Source: Prorocentrum cordatum | Taxonomy: Eukaryota; Sar; Dinophyceae; Prorocentrales; Prorocentraceae | Reading direction: 5' to 3' | Assembly (NCBI GenBank): GCA_963575745.1 | Contig: CAUYUJ010021148.1 | Location: 243,148 to 307,147 of the forward strand | Length of the DNA stretch: 64,000 bases | Shown: positions 21,760 to 31,056 of the stretch, in pieces | How the letters are laid out: the number at the start of each line of letters is the position of its first letter | How positions within the stretch are numbered: position 1 is the stretch's first letter | Made by a program: the position numbers and the translations under genes | The notes under the pieces: model-generated | Told to the model about the DNA's origin: nothing | Databases searched by the model: none | The model's input: only the letters and a program-made list of their open reading frames with translations

Positions 21760-21950
21760 GGGGAACCGAGAAGGAGAAGGCCTTCTCAGAAGGCGGCGGG
21801 ACTTCTCAGAAGCCCTCACGCCAGTGAGAAGTTCTTTCCGTCTTCGGGGAAGTCTTGGAACACTTCTCGGAGGGCCAGAGGACTTCCGAGCTTTCTGAAA
21901 AGTCCCGCCGCCTTCTGAGAAGCCCTCCTGCTTCTCACTTCCCCCCCTCG
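21760..21950. repeat. R18 inverted TTCTCAGAAGG block next to FB3
   Basis: AGAAGGCGGCGGGACTTCTC near 21790 faces AAGTCCCGCCGCCTTCTGAG near 21900, a foldback of about 180 bp. Related blocks lie next to FB3-type sequence at 62890-63045 and 46785-46880. Confidence 0.7.
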
Positions 21951-22029
21951 CTTGGCGCCGGGGCAGGAAGAGCGGGCAGGTTCGAGAGGTGCTGGGCTCG
22001 GAGAGGTGTTTGGCCTTCTGCGGCCCCAT

Positions 22030-22205
22030 GGGGGCTGCTTCTGGGCCCCGGGGCCGCGAGCAAAACGGGTCCGGGATGAATCATTGCACCAGATGGACCC
22101 CGGGAGGCGTCCGGGGACCGATTTTGAATGGATGTCGCCCCCCCTTCCTCACCGATTTGCTGGCGTCCCAGCCAAATCAGACCCCCCAGCCGCCTCCCAA
22201 CGCCC
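22030..22205. repeat. R12 dispersed repeat, copy 1
   Basis: Shares with 62085-62258: GGACCCCGGGAGGCGTCC (GGACCCCAGGAGGGGTCC in the other), GGGACCGAT(T/G)TTGAA and CAGACCCC..CGGCCGCCTCC-type ends. Its start resembles FB4 and it may be a diverged FB4. Confidence 0.6.
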
Positions 22206-23079
22206 CCGCAGGGCCTGCTTACAGTCAGTTCGTTGAGGTAATTAGGGTCCAGGTCGAGGTCGGAAGGGGCTTGGTGGTTCCTCAGGTCTGGGTGCGTTCC
22301 GTTGCTTTTCGAGTGGCGAGCCCCTTGGGTGTTCTTTCAGTTTGCTAGCACGCGCGGACTCAGTTTGTCGATCATGCTCCTGGGAAGGGGTTCGGTCGTT
22401 CCTTCGAATCCTACGGATCGACTTGGAGGAAAAGGGTTTCCTTCCTTATCAGCAGCCCGACTGTACCTCACGACACGTTTCCTTCATGCCAGCTCCCGCG
22501 AGGCGCAGGAAGCGCAAGATGTGCAAAAAGCCACCAATGCCTTCTTGTTGTTTCGTGATTCGTGCCTGCTAGATTCGGCCCACCCAGACAAGTCGACTGA
22601 GGAGATCTGAACCAGTTCACTCCACACTGGCATTCGAGTGTACTGCTGCAGTCCACAGTCGGTGTCGCTAATCGACGTTCGCTTCGCGAGACACTTTCGG
22701 CTGTGTGCTGGACGTCGGTTGGCTGTCCCACTGGGGCCCACTAGGAACGCGGTGCCGCGCGCACGTCGAGTGCCCCTGGTAGCTTTCCCTGAGGGGCGGC
22801 TTGCGAAGGGGGGGTTTTGATCCACCCCGATGGATGGCGTCCTGGCCTTTGCTGTGATGTCTCGGAGGTTTCTCGGGGGCCCTCCGGCGCCGGGAGACCT
22901 TGGGGGAGCTGTGGGGTAGCTCTCGAAGCAGCGTTGGGCCATCGTGGCAGCACCGGCGGCGGCCTGGGGCGCTCCTGGAGGCCGCGAGCAGCCTTCAAGC
23001 GCCCTGGGCGGCGTTGGGCCGCGCAGGAAATAGAGAGTCTCGCGACGGGGGGTGATGCATGCAGGGGGCGGGGTGCCTA
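22206..23079. other. Unassigned sequence with R15 copy 2
   Basis: 22585-22690 is R15 (GACAAGTCGACTGAGGA, then TGGCATTCGAGTGTACTG; compare 12.93 kb). Just upstream, 22520-22610 reads ATNAFLLFRDSCLL then SAHPDKSTEEI before a TGA. This is faintly like the start of an HMG box but too short to call. The rest is GC-rich with no gene seen. Confidence 0.35.
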
Positions 23080-23280
23080 AGAATGGGGGAAGGAAGAATG
23101 ATATAAACATAACAACTCGGAGATCCTCGCGGATTTCTCGGATCGGCGCTGGGCCCCTGGTGCGCGGAGCGCGCCAGGGGCGGCGCTGGAGGCGCCGCCA
23201 GGGGGGTCGAGCGCGGATCCGAGACATCCGCGCGGACCTCCGAGTTGTTATTTTTATGTCATGCTTCGTTCCCCTAGAGA
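23080..23280 (-). mobile_element. FB1 foldback element, copy E (best preserved)
   Basis: Arms of about 73 bp. The left is GGGGGAAGGAAGAATGATAT ... ATAACAACTCGGAG ... TTTCTCGGATCGGCGCT. The right is its inverse, GATCCGAGACATCCGCGCGG, CTCCGAGTTGTTATTTTTA, GCTTCGTTCCCC. The inner asymmetric core is in the same orientation as copies A and I. About 200 bp, defining the full FB1 length. Confidence 0.88.
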
Positions 23281-23761
23281 AGATTACAGACACCCTACCA
23301 GACGGCACTTCGGCGTTCTGCCACGCCTTTTAGCGTGCCAGGAGGCACGCTGGGCGAGCTTCTTGGAGGCAGCTCGAGCAAGCGTGCCAAGATGGCGACC
23401 AGGGGAGTTTCGGGGATGTACTGCGCGCGAAGGCCTTACGGCCGGTGCCGCCGACACTGTTCGCTAGGGCGGGGAGGAGGAGTAAGAGGATTTCGCAGTA
23501 GGAGGAGGAGAAGGAAGTTGAGGAGGAGGAGGAGGAGGAGGTGGAGGAGGAGGTTTGGGGGCACGTTTTCTGTGGCCACGGCTGGACGCAGCTCGCAAAA
23601 GACCCCGAGATGGCCACCAGGCGAGATACAGGGATCTGGCTGGAGCGGCTTCGGCCAGGGGAGGGTGCCACCATGATGGAGGATTTGGCCAGGCGGATGT
23701 GTGTTTGCGATGTTCGGCATCCAGGGCATCAAAAGGCACTCGTGGACGCAGCATAGATTGG
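23281..23761. other. Spacer with short GGA tract
   Basis: 23495-23560 is GGA-rich. Two related words (GCCAAGATGGCGACCAGG, GAGATGGCCACCAGGCG) flank it. No gene recognised. Confidence 0.4.
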
Positions 23762-23912
23762 ATGAGCATGATGTCTCAGAGTCCCGCCTGCATTTTTCGG
23801 ATCGGCGCTGGGCCCCCCTGGCGGCACGCCCCTGGCGCTCTTCGCGCGCCAGGGCTGGGGGGTCCAGCGCTGACCCAAGAAATCTGCGCGGACCTCCGAG
23901 AAATTCTTCTCG
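23762..23912 (+). mobile_element. FB1 foldback element, copy F
   Basis: Core CGGATCGGCGCTGGGCCCC with the right arm CCAGCGCTGACCCAAGAAAT and GCGCGGACCTCCGAGAAATT. Slightly shortened centre. Lies less than 500 bp from copy E in the opposite orientation. Confidence 0.82.
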
Positions 23913-24039
23913 GTTCGCGTATCCCAGCCCGTTCAGAAAATGTGTCTATGAGGGTTGGTTGGGAAAGGGACGACGAGACACAAGCAGTTAAACAACGCAG
24001 GCAGCCAGGATGAACAGAGAGATCTCTGGGAGCCAAGGG

Positions 24040-24640
24040 GGTGGCCTTGGTGGACCCCTGGAGAATGGGGACCAGGGCAGGAGGAGGATCAAGAGGAGGC
24101 AAACCGCCTCTTGGGGTCCTCGTGGGACGCTCTTGGGGCGTTCCTGGGCACTCTTGGGACCCATGGAGGGCCTCTTGAGGCCATCGTGGCGGCCAGCAAA
24201 GCAGAGGGGGTCCCGATTTTGCTCCCCCCTCTTGGGCCATCAACATCGCCTCTTGGGGGGCTCTTTGGCCGACCTTGGGCGCTCGTGGTGCAGTGTTGGG
24301 GGCTTCGTTGGCCCCTCCTTGGACCCCTCTGGGGGTGCTCTTTGGCCAACTCGGGGCAATCTTGAGGCCTCAAAAGCTCATCGGTCGCGAAAAGGCGAAC
24401 ATGTAGCAATCATTGATTTGTCTCAAGTTGTTGGAAGTGTTTGGCCTCCTGGGGGGGGAGTCCTGAGGGGCTCCGAGAATACGTACAGCCGTCTTGCAGT
24501 CCCCGTCGGGCCTCTTGGCTCTTGGGGGCATGTCGGATGTTGTTTTGAAATAGGTTCGGCTATCTTGAGCCGCCTTGGAGGCCATCTTGGAGCATCAGGA
24601 GCCCACTTCGAGCCATCTTAGGCCGTCTTGCCTGCCCTAC
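24040..24640. repeat. Degenerate CTCTTGGGGCC/CATCTTGGAGCC quasi-repeat
   Basis: Words such as CTCTTGGGACCC, CTTGAGGCCATCGTGG and GCCATCTTGGAGCA recur every 20-30 bp without fixed period. The same style occurs at 2.4-2.7, 45.8-46.3 and 60.35-60.75 kb. No protein recognised. Confidence 0.5.
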
Positions 24641-25212
24641 CCCTCGCTCAACCACCTAAGAAACCTCAGGGAGGGGAGGGGGAGGGTGCTCCTCCCCGAA
24701 GGGAAGGGGGGGTTGGGAAGAGGAAAGGAAGAGATCGTCAGACCATCTACGCCAAAAGGGCTGCTGGGAGTCTGCGCATGCCTCGTGTCGTTCCTCTACG
24801 CTGGGGATGACCAACCTGTCTCCAGGAAGTAGCATGAGTAGCCTCGAGAGCGGGGCGCAAGCAGGGATGTGTGTTTGTTGCGGTGCGCTGCTGACCACCA
24901 GGCTCCAAGTGCAGGCAGAACAATTAGGGTCTTGGGTGGCAGCAGGCTTGTACAGAGCCGTTGGAGTACTTCGAGCTGGGGTTTAGAGATGGCGTGGGGA
25001 CCGAGGGGAGCGACGACGCAGGGATCCCAGGCGAGCTGCTGCCAATCCACCACACTCACTTCAGGAGTGCATGGAGGCCCTCTTCCACCAATCCAAATGG
25101 GGGGAGTCGAGCAAGGAGCCAAGACATCCGACCGGGCCTCCGAAAGTGCATCGTCATGCTGTTAGTTCTTCTTTTATGATTCAGAACATGCGAGGCGTGC
25201 ACAGACAGCTGG
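24641..25212. other. Unassigned sequence, possible FB1 right-arm remnant
   Basis: 25110-25150 (CCAAGACATCCGACCGGGCC, TCCGAAAG) resembles an FB1 right arm without a left partner. Moderately long frames on both strands at 24796-25122 have unremarkable composition; no family recognised. Confidence 0.35.
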
Positions 25213-25274
25213 GACATCGGCGTCAGCAGGGGATGATGATGATGATGATGATGATAATGATGACAATGATGATA

Positions 25275-25310
<36 letters not shown>

Positions 25311-25575
25311 CTGATGCTGATGCTGATGCTGATGCTGATGCTGATGCTGATGCTGATGCTGATGGGGATGCTGATGATGACGATGATGATGATGAGGATG
25401 ATGAGGATGATGCTGATGATGAGGATGATGATGAGGATGATGAGGATGATGAGGATGATGAGGATGATGAGGATGAGGATGAGGATGAAGATGATGAGGA
25501 TGACGATGAGGATGATGATGCTGAGGTTGAGGTTGATGCTGATGCTGCTGATGATGATGATGATGATGATCGTGC

Positions 25576-25636
<61 letters not shown>

Positions 25637-25778
25637 GCTGATGATGCTGATGATGAGGAGGAGGATGGTGATGATAATGATGCTGGTGATGGTGATGATG
25701 ATGACGACGCTGATGATGCTGGTGCTGATGCTGATGGCGATGATGAAGATGATTATGATGATGAGGAGGAGGATGAGA

Positions 25779-25826
<48 letters not shown>

Positions 25827-25965
25827 CTGATGCTGATGCTGATGCTGATGCTGATGCTGATGCTGATGCTGATGCTGATGCTGCTGATGATGATGATGTT
25901 GATGATGGTGGTGGTGGTGATGCTGATGATGGTGATGATGAAGAGGATGAGGAGGATGACGATGA
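25213..25965. repeat. (GAT)n / (GCTGAT)n tract of about 750 bp
   Basis: GAT trinucleotide with hexanucleotide GATGCT and GATGAG sub-blocks at 25310-25370, 25430-25500 and 25825-25890. Poly-Met and poly-Ile frames are artefacts. Confidence 0.95.
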
Positions 25966-26044
25966 TAAAGTTCTTAGCCGTGTAGCGCACGGCGGGACGC
26001 CAAGCTTCCAAAGAACAAGCTGGTCGGAGTTGTATCTGGTCGGA

Positions 26045-26700
26045 GTTGTCGGGCTGGTCTGGTTTGAGCCTGGTGCTGAAGCTTTAGCTAAAGCTTTAGC
26101 TTAGGATTCAAGCGAGAGTGGTTTAGGGGAGGTCCCGGAATGCATTTTCAACGACGACGACCGAATTGCAGTTTTTTTTGCATTGCAGTTTTTTTTGCAT
26201 CTGGTCTGGCTGGTCTGGTTGGAGCCTTGTGCTGAAGCTTTAGCTTAGGATTCGGGCGAGAGTGGTTTAGGGGAGGTCCAGGGATGCATCTTCAACGACG
26301 ACGACCGAAAAACAGTTTTTTTTGCATTGCAGTTTTTTTTGCATTGCAGTTTTTTTTGCATCTGGTCTGGCTGGTCTGGTTGGAGCCTTGTGCTGAAGCT
26401 TTAGCTTAGGATTCGGGCGAGAGTGGTTTAGGGGAGGTCCAGGGATGCATCTTCAACGACGACGACCGAAAAGCAGTTTTTTTTGCATTGCAGTTTTTTT
26501 TGCATTGCAGTTTTTTTTGCATCTGGTCTGGCTGGTCTGGTTGGTCTGGTCTGAGCCTTGTGCTGAAGCTTTAGCTTAGGATTCGGGCGAGAGTGGTTTA
26601 GGGGAGGTCCAGGGATGCATCTTCAACGACGACGACCGAAAAGCAGTTTTTTTTGCATTGCAGTTTTTTTTGCATTGCAGTTTTTTTTGCATCTGGTCTG
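26045..26700 (+). repeat. 145-170-bp tandem repeat with T8 blocks, about 4 units
   Basis: AGGATTC marks units at 26102, 26247, 26408 and 26578 (periods 145, 161, 170). Each has GAAGCTTTAGCTTAGG, GAGAGTGGTTTAGGGGAGGT, CAACGACGACGACCG and then CAGTTTTTTTTGCATTG repeated two or three times. The number of T8 blocks and of GGTCTGGTT words explains the period change. The first unit has an extra palindrome, AAGCTTTAGCTAAAGCTT. Confidence 0.9.
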
Positions 26701-28075
26701 GCTGGTCTGGTTGGTCTGCTCTGAGCCTGGTGCTGAGGCTTTAGCTGGCGTTGGCATGGCGTTGGGTAGAAGGAGGGGGAGGAGGAAGAGCATCACCATC
26801 TCTGACGATTCCAGACTGGCGCCGTCTGGGGGGGTACGTGGTCACGCATGGACCCCCAGCGCGGCGCTGCTCGGCGATGGAGCTTACTTAGCTGTACTCC
26901 ACAACGGCCCAGGTCGAGAAAAAACGCGGCCGCTCCTCGATCCTGGTCTTGTTACTCTGGTCGTGTTAGTCTGGTCTGGTCTGGCTGGTCTCGCGTCGAC
27001 TGGTTGGTCGAGTAGTTCACCTCGTTGGTCTGGTTCGTCTGGTGTGGTACGTCCGATTGGTTCGGTTTGTCTGGTTCGGGTTGCTTTATCGGTCTGGTTC
27101 GCCAGGCTGGTCTAATTGGTCTGGCTGGTCTGGTCGGTCTGGTTGGTCTAGCTGGTCTGCTTGGTCTGGCTGTTTTTTTGCTCGTTGGTCTCGTTGGTCT
27201 AGCTGGTTTCGTCTGGTTGGTCTCATTGATTGGTCTGGCTGGTTGATTGGTCTGGCTGGTCTGGCTGGTCTGGTCTGCTCTGGATGGACTGGTTGGTCTG
27301 GCTGGTCTGGTCTGGTTTGGTCTGCCTGACCGGATCGACTGGTCAAGCTGGTCTGCTTGGTCTGGCTGGTATGTTTTTTCTCGTTGGTCTCGTTGGTCTG
27401 GTTGGTCTTGTCTGGTCTGCTCTGGCTGGTCTCGTTGGTCTGGTTGGTCTGTCGCGTTGGTCTGGCTGGTCGGGTTCGTCTGGGTGGTCTGGTCTGGTTG
27501 ATTGGTCTGGCTGGTCTGGCTGGTCTGGTCTGCTCTGGATGGACTGGTTGGTCTGGCTGGTCTGGTCTGGTTTGGTCTGCCTGACCGGATCGACTGGCCA
27601 AGCTGGTCTGGTTGCTTGGTCTACTTGTTCTGCTGTCTGCTTAGTCTAGCTGGTGTGGTTGGTCTGGTTGGTCTGGCTGGTCTGCTTCGTTTGGTTGGTC
27701 TGGTTAGTCTGGCTGGTCTGGTCTTGTTGGTCTGGTTGGTTGGTCTGGCTGGTCCGGCCCGTCAAGCTGGTCTGGTTGGGGTTGGTCTGGCTGGTGTAGC
27801 TGGTCTAGCTGGTCTTGTCTGGCTGGTCTGTTTGGTCTGGCTGGTCTGGTCTGGTCTGTCTGGCCTGATCGGTTGGTCTACAGGTCTGGTCTCATTGATT
27901 GGTCTGCCTGGTCTGCTTGGTCTGGCTGGTCTGCTTCGTCTACTTCCTTTAATTGGTTTGGTTGGTTGGCCCGGTTAGTCTGGCGCGTTCGGTTCTGGCT
28001 GGTATGCTTGGTCTGGCTGGTCTGATTGGTCTGGTTGGTCTGGCTGGTCTGGTTCGTCTGGTTCGTCAGGTTGGT
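26690..28075. repeat. GGTCTGGCT minisatellite, about 1.4 kb
   Basis: Units of 5-10 bp (TGGTCTGGC, TGGTCTGGT) with strong strand bias (T/G on +). A higher-order block containing GGATGGACTGGTTGGTCTGG and GCCTGACCGGATCGACTGG occurs twice, near 27285 and 27535. 26745-26960 is a less repetitive insertion. Confidence 0.9.
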
Positions 28076-28369
28076 TGGCCGGGTCGCGTCGCGCCGTCGT
28101 CCTCGTCCCCACCCTCGATTTTCTCGTCGTCGTCGTCGTGGTCAGCGTCGTCGTCGTCGTCGTCGACGTCGTCGTCGTCCTGCCATTTGCGTCGCCGCAA
28201 CCGGGCGCGGGACCGAAAGCGCTGAAACGTCGAGCCCCACTGCGGCGGAATTGAGGTGGCGGAGAGGAACATCAGCAGCCATATCAGTTCTTATGCCCCA
28301 AAGCAAGGTAAGGCGCTGGGGCATAAGAACTTTGCGCCTCGAGCGGCTTAGAATAAGAAGGAGGAGGAG
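28076..28369. other. Spacer with (CGT)n and a perfect hairpin
   Basis: 28118-28178 is (CGTCGT)n. 28286-28331 is a hairpin: AGTTCTTATGCCCC, an 18-nt loop, then GGGGCATAAGAACT, perfect over 14 bp. The right arm is not followed by a T-run. Confidence 0.7.
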
Positions 28370-29420
28370 GATGGTGATGGTGATGGTGATGGTGGTGGTG
28401 GTGATGGTGATGGTGATGGTGATGGTGATGATGATGATGATGAGGAGGAGGAGGAGGAGGAGGAGGAGGAGGAGGAGGAAGAAGGGGCGGGGGAGTGAGG
28501 GCGGGAGGGAGGGAGGGGGGAGGGATGGGAGGGAGGGGGAGGGAGGGAGGGATGGGAGGGAGGAGGGAGGGGAGGAGGAGGAGGAGGAGGAGGAGGAGGA
28601 GGAGGACGAGGAGAGGCGAGGAGGAGGACGAGGAGGAGGGAGTGAGGAGGAGGAGGAGGAGGAGGAGGAGGAGGAGGAGGAGGAGGAGGAGGAGGAGGGA
28701 GGGGGTTGAAGGAGGGGAGGCAGGAGGAGGAGGAGGAGGAGGAGGCAGGAGGAGGAGAAGGGAGGTGGTGAGGAGGCGGGAGGAGGAGGAGGAGGGGAGG
28801 GAGAATAGGAGGGAGGTGGGGCGAGGAGGATAGGAGGCGGAGGAGGAGGAGGAGGAGGAGGAGGAGGAAGAAAGAGGGGGCGGGGGAGGAGGGCGGGAGG
28901 GGGGAGGGGAGGGTGGGTGGAGGGAGGGAGGGAGGAGGGAGGCGGGAGGAGGAGGAGGAGGAGGAGGGGAGGAGGAGGAGGGACGAGGAGGAGGACGAGG
29001 AGGAGGACGAAGAGGAGACGAGGACGGAGGGAGGAGAGGAGGAGGAGGAGGAGGAGGAGGAGGAGGAGGGGCGGGAGGGGGTTGAAGGAGGGTGAGGAGG
29101 AGGAGGAGGAGGAGGAGGAGGAGGAGGTGGAGGACGGGGGGAGGAAGAAGTGGTGAGGGAGGCGGGAGGAGGAGGAGGGAGGAGGGGGAGGGGAGAATAG
29201 GAGGGAGGAGGGGGAGGAGGATGAGGAGGAGGAGGAGGAGGAGGAGGAGGAACAAGAGAAGGAGGAGGAGGAGGGAGGAGGAGGGAGGAGGAGGAGGAGG
29301 AGGAGAAAAAGGATGAGGAGGAAAAGGAGGAGGGGAGGAGGAGGAGGAGGAGAAAAAGGAGAGGGGAGGAGGAGGAGGAGGAGGAGGTGGAGGGAAAAAA
29401 GGAGGAGGAGGAGGAGGAGG
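28370..29420. repeat. (GGTGAT)n then (GGA)n polypurine tract, about 1 kb
   Basis: 28370-28440 is GGTGATGGTGAT. 28440-29420 is GGA/GGGA with two imperfect copies of a block (GAGTGAGGGCGGGAGGGAGG at 28.5 kb and a GGGGGAGGAGGGCGGGAGG relative at 28.88 kb), so the tract itself has been duplicated. Confidence 0.93.
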
Positions 29421-29906
29421 AGCCGCCGCCGTGGGCCCTGCCCCCCAGGAGGCGAGTTCGACCCAGACAGCCCGGGGGCGTGCATACAGAGGAGCCGCGC
29501 CGCCGCCGCCGCCCCCGTGCTTGGGGAGGTTCCCCTGGAGTGGGGCGGCCCCGGCTGGCCTCAACAGCCTTCGTCGTTGCTGGCGCCTTTCTCGAAGGCC
29601 CCCCTCCTCGAGGAGGAGGAGGGGCGATCCTCCTCCCTCCTCCTCCTCCTCCTCTCCTCCTCCTCCTCTCCTCCTCCTCCTCCTCCTCCTCCTCCCCCTC
29701 CTTTCCTCGCCTGCTGGCGGCCCCCCCAGGGAGTCCCCCCTCCTGGAGGTCCAGACGGCCCCCCCAGGGAGTCCCGGCTGGCCTCAACGGGTCCCGCCTC
29801 CGACGGCACCCCCCGGGAGCGCTCCGCGCCCCTGGACGGAGGTGCCGAGACCCGCCCCGGACTGCTCGGGGGGCCTGCTGAGGCCCGGCTGGGACCACCT
29901 CTCGGA
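29421..29906. other. GC-rich island between (GGA)n and (CCT)n
   Basis: 29633-29703 is (CCT)n, so purine strand polarity switches within 230 bp. 29704-29900 repeats GCCCCCCCAGGGAGTCCC and GGCTGGCCTCAAC twice. No gene seen. Confidence 0.6.
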
Positions 29907-30118
29907 TTATGATGTTCCAACCTGTTTTAGCCTTGACCACCAGAAAGAATTCCGAGCACCAGAAAAAGCACCGAAACTCTGTGGTTTTCACGTGTCGGGC
30001 CTTGGGAGACACTCGCCCGACACTGTCTCAAGACTCTTTCGACACTCTTTCGACACGTTTCCGTGTGCTCGAAATTACTTCTGCGATGTGGTCCCTAAGT
30101 ACGATGGGAGCAACATAA
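29907..30118. mobile_element. FB5 MITE-like element, copy 2
   Basis: TTATGATGTTCCAACCTG at the left and GATGGGAGCAACATAA at the right. Matches 1360-1550 with an extra CACTGTCTCAAGACTC insertion in the centre. An FB6 copy begins 12 bp downstream. Confidence 0.85.
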
Positions 30119-30130
30119 CTCTCGGAGGTC

Positions 30131-30284
30131 GACAGACCTCCTACCCTGACACGTCGATTAGTGAATTGGCCGTGTTCGGTTCGCGAGAGGGCGTCGCGGC
30201 CTTTATTTTTGCGGGTCCAGGTCCGTCGGATTCGGTCCCAGGCCGTCCTCACGAAAGGGAGGTTTACTAAATGGAGGTTTGTCC
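30131..30284. mobile_element. FB6 MITE-like element, copy 2
   Basis: GACAGACCTCCTACCCTGAC to AAATGGAGGTTTGTCC, 154 bp, sharing TCGCGAGAGGGCGTCGCGGC with the 46.54-kb copy. Confidence 0.85.
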
Positions 30285-30345
30285 ACCGCCGAACCTCTGG
30301 GGTCGGGGATCTACTGGCACGGGTCAAACCAGACCCAGTTCAGTC

Positions 30346-30440
30346 AGGCCCTGCAGGATCCCGCAGGATCCCGCAGGATCTTGCAGGATCCTGCGCCCAA
30401 ACCCGGGTCAGTGCGCCCCTGGCCCTGCAGGATCTTGCAA
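30346..30440. repeat. GCAGGATCCC minisatellite
   Basis: GCAGGATCCCGCAGGATCC words repeated five times, then two more relatives (GCAGGATCTTGCAAGG) to about 30440. Confidence 0.75.
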
Positions 30441-30875
30441 GGTCCGGCGTTCTGACTGACCCCCGTTTGCATTGACCCCGTCTCTTGGGCCCTGAGGGGC
30501 GGCTTGTTGAGGCCAGCCGGGTCTCCCTGGGGGGGGGAGATCGCCAGCCCGAGACATACCCGTACAATCAAGATTCGAAGGAGGAGAACCTTCATCAATA
30601 CGCGGCTGGAACGAGGATTGAGATCAGCCCTAGCTGTGGAGGGGTACCCTGATGTTCTCCTGGTTTGGGCCGTCCACGGAATGACCTTCGTTTGGCGCAT
30701 TTCCATGGGCCATCATGGGATCTTGGGCTCTCGGGAAGGGGCACGTATTCTTGATGGAAGTTATGGTTCCCATGTTTCGACTGTACGCTTTGATATTTTG
30801 GAGGCTCGAAGAAGGCACTTCCCCTCCACTGATGGTCCTCTCTCCCTGTAGGACTAGAAGAAGCGAGCACGCATC
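30441..30875. other. Unassigned spacer
   Basis: No gene or repeat recognised. Less GC-biased than its surroundings around 30580-30840. Confidence 0.4.
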
Positions 30876-31056
30876 GGCGTAAACACAAACGTTCAGAGTT
30901 CCGCGCGTATTTCCTGGATCGGCGCTGGGCCCCCTTGGCGGCCCCCCGCTGGCGGCCGCCCTGGCGGCGCCCCTGGCGCACTGCGCGCGCCAAGAGGGGG
31001 GTGTGGCGCCGATCCAGGGAATCTGCCCTGACCTCCGAGAATGAATGGTTTTATGC
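30876..31056 (+). mobile_element. FB1 foldback element, copy G
   Basis: Core TGGATCGGCGCTGGGCCCCC, right arm GCGCCGATCCAGG and CTGACCTCCGAGAATG. The centre carries an extra GGCGGCC repeat, making it longer than other copies. Confidence 0.82.

Noticed and set aside
26045-26700. Telomere-type TTTAGGG repeat
   Set aside because: TTTAGGGG appears once per 145-170-bp unit, not in tandem.
26690-28075. Trp/Leu/Gly-rich membrane-like proteins
   Set aside because: All three + frames are open through the TGGTCTGGC repeat, so this is a composition effect.
28142-30012. Minus-strand Pro/Ser-rich frames of 420-550 codons
   Set aside because: Repeat translation of (GGA)n on the opposite strand.
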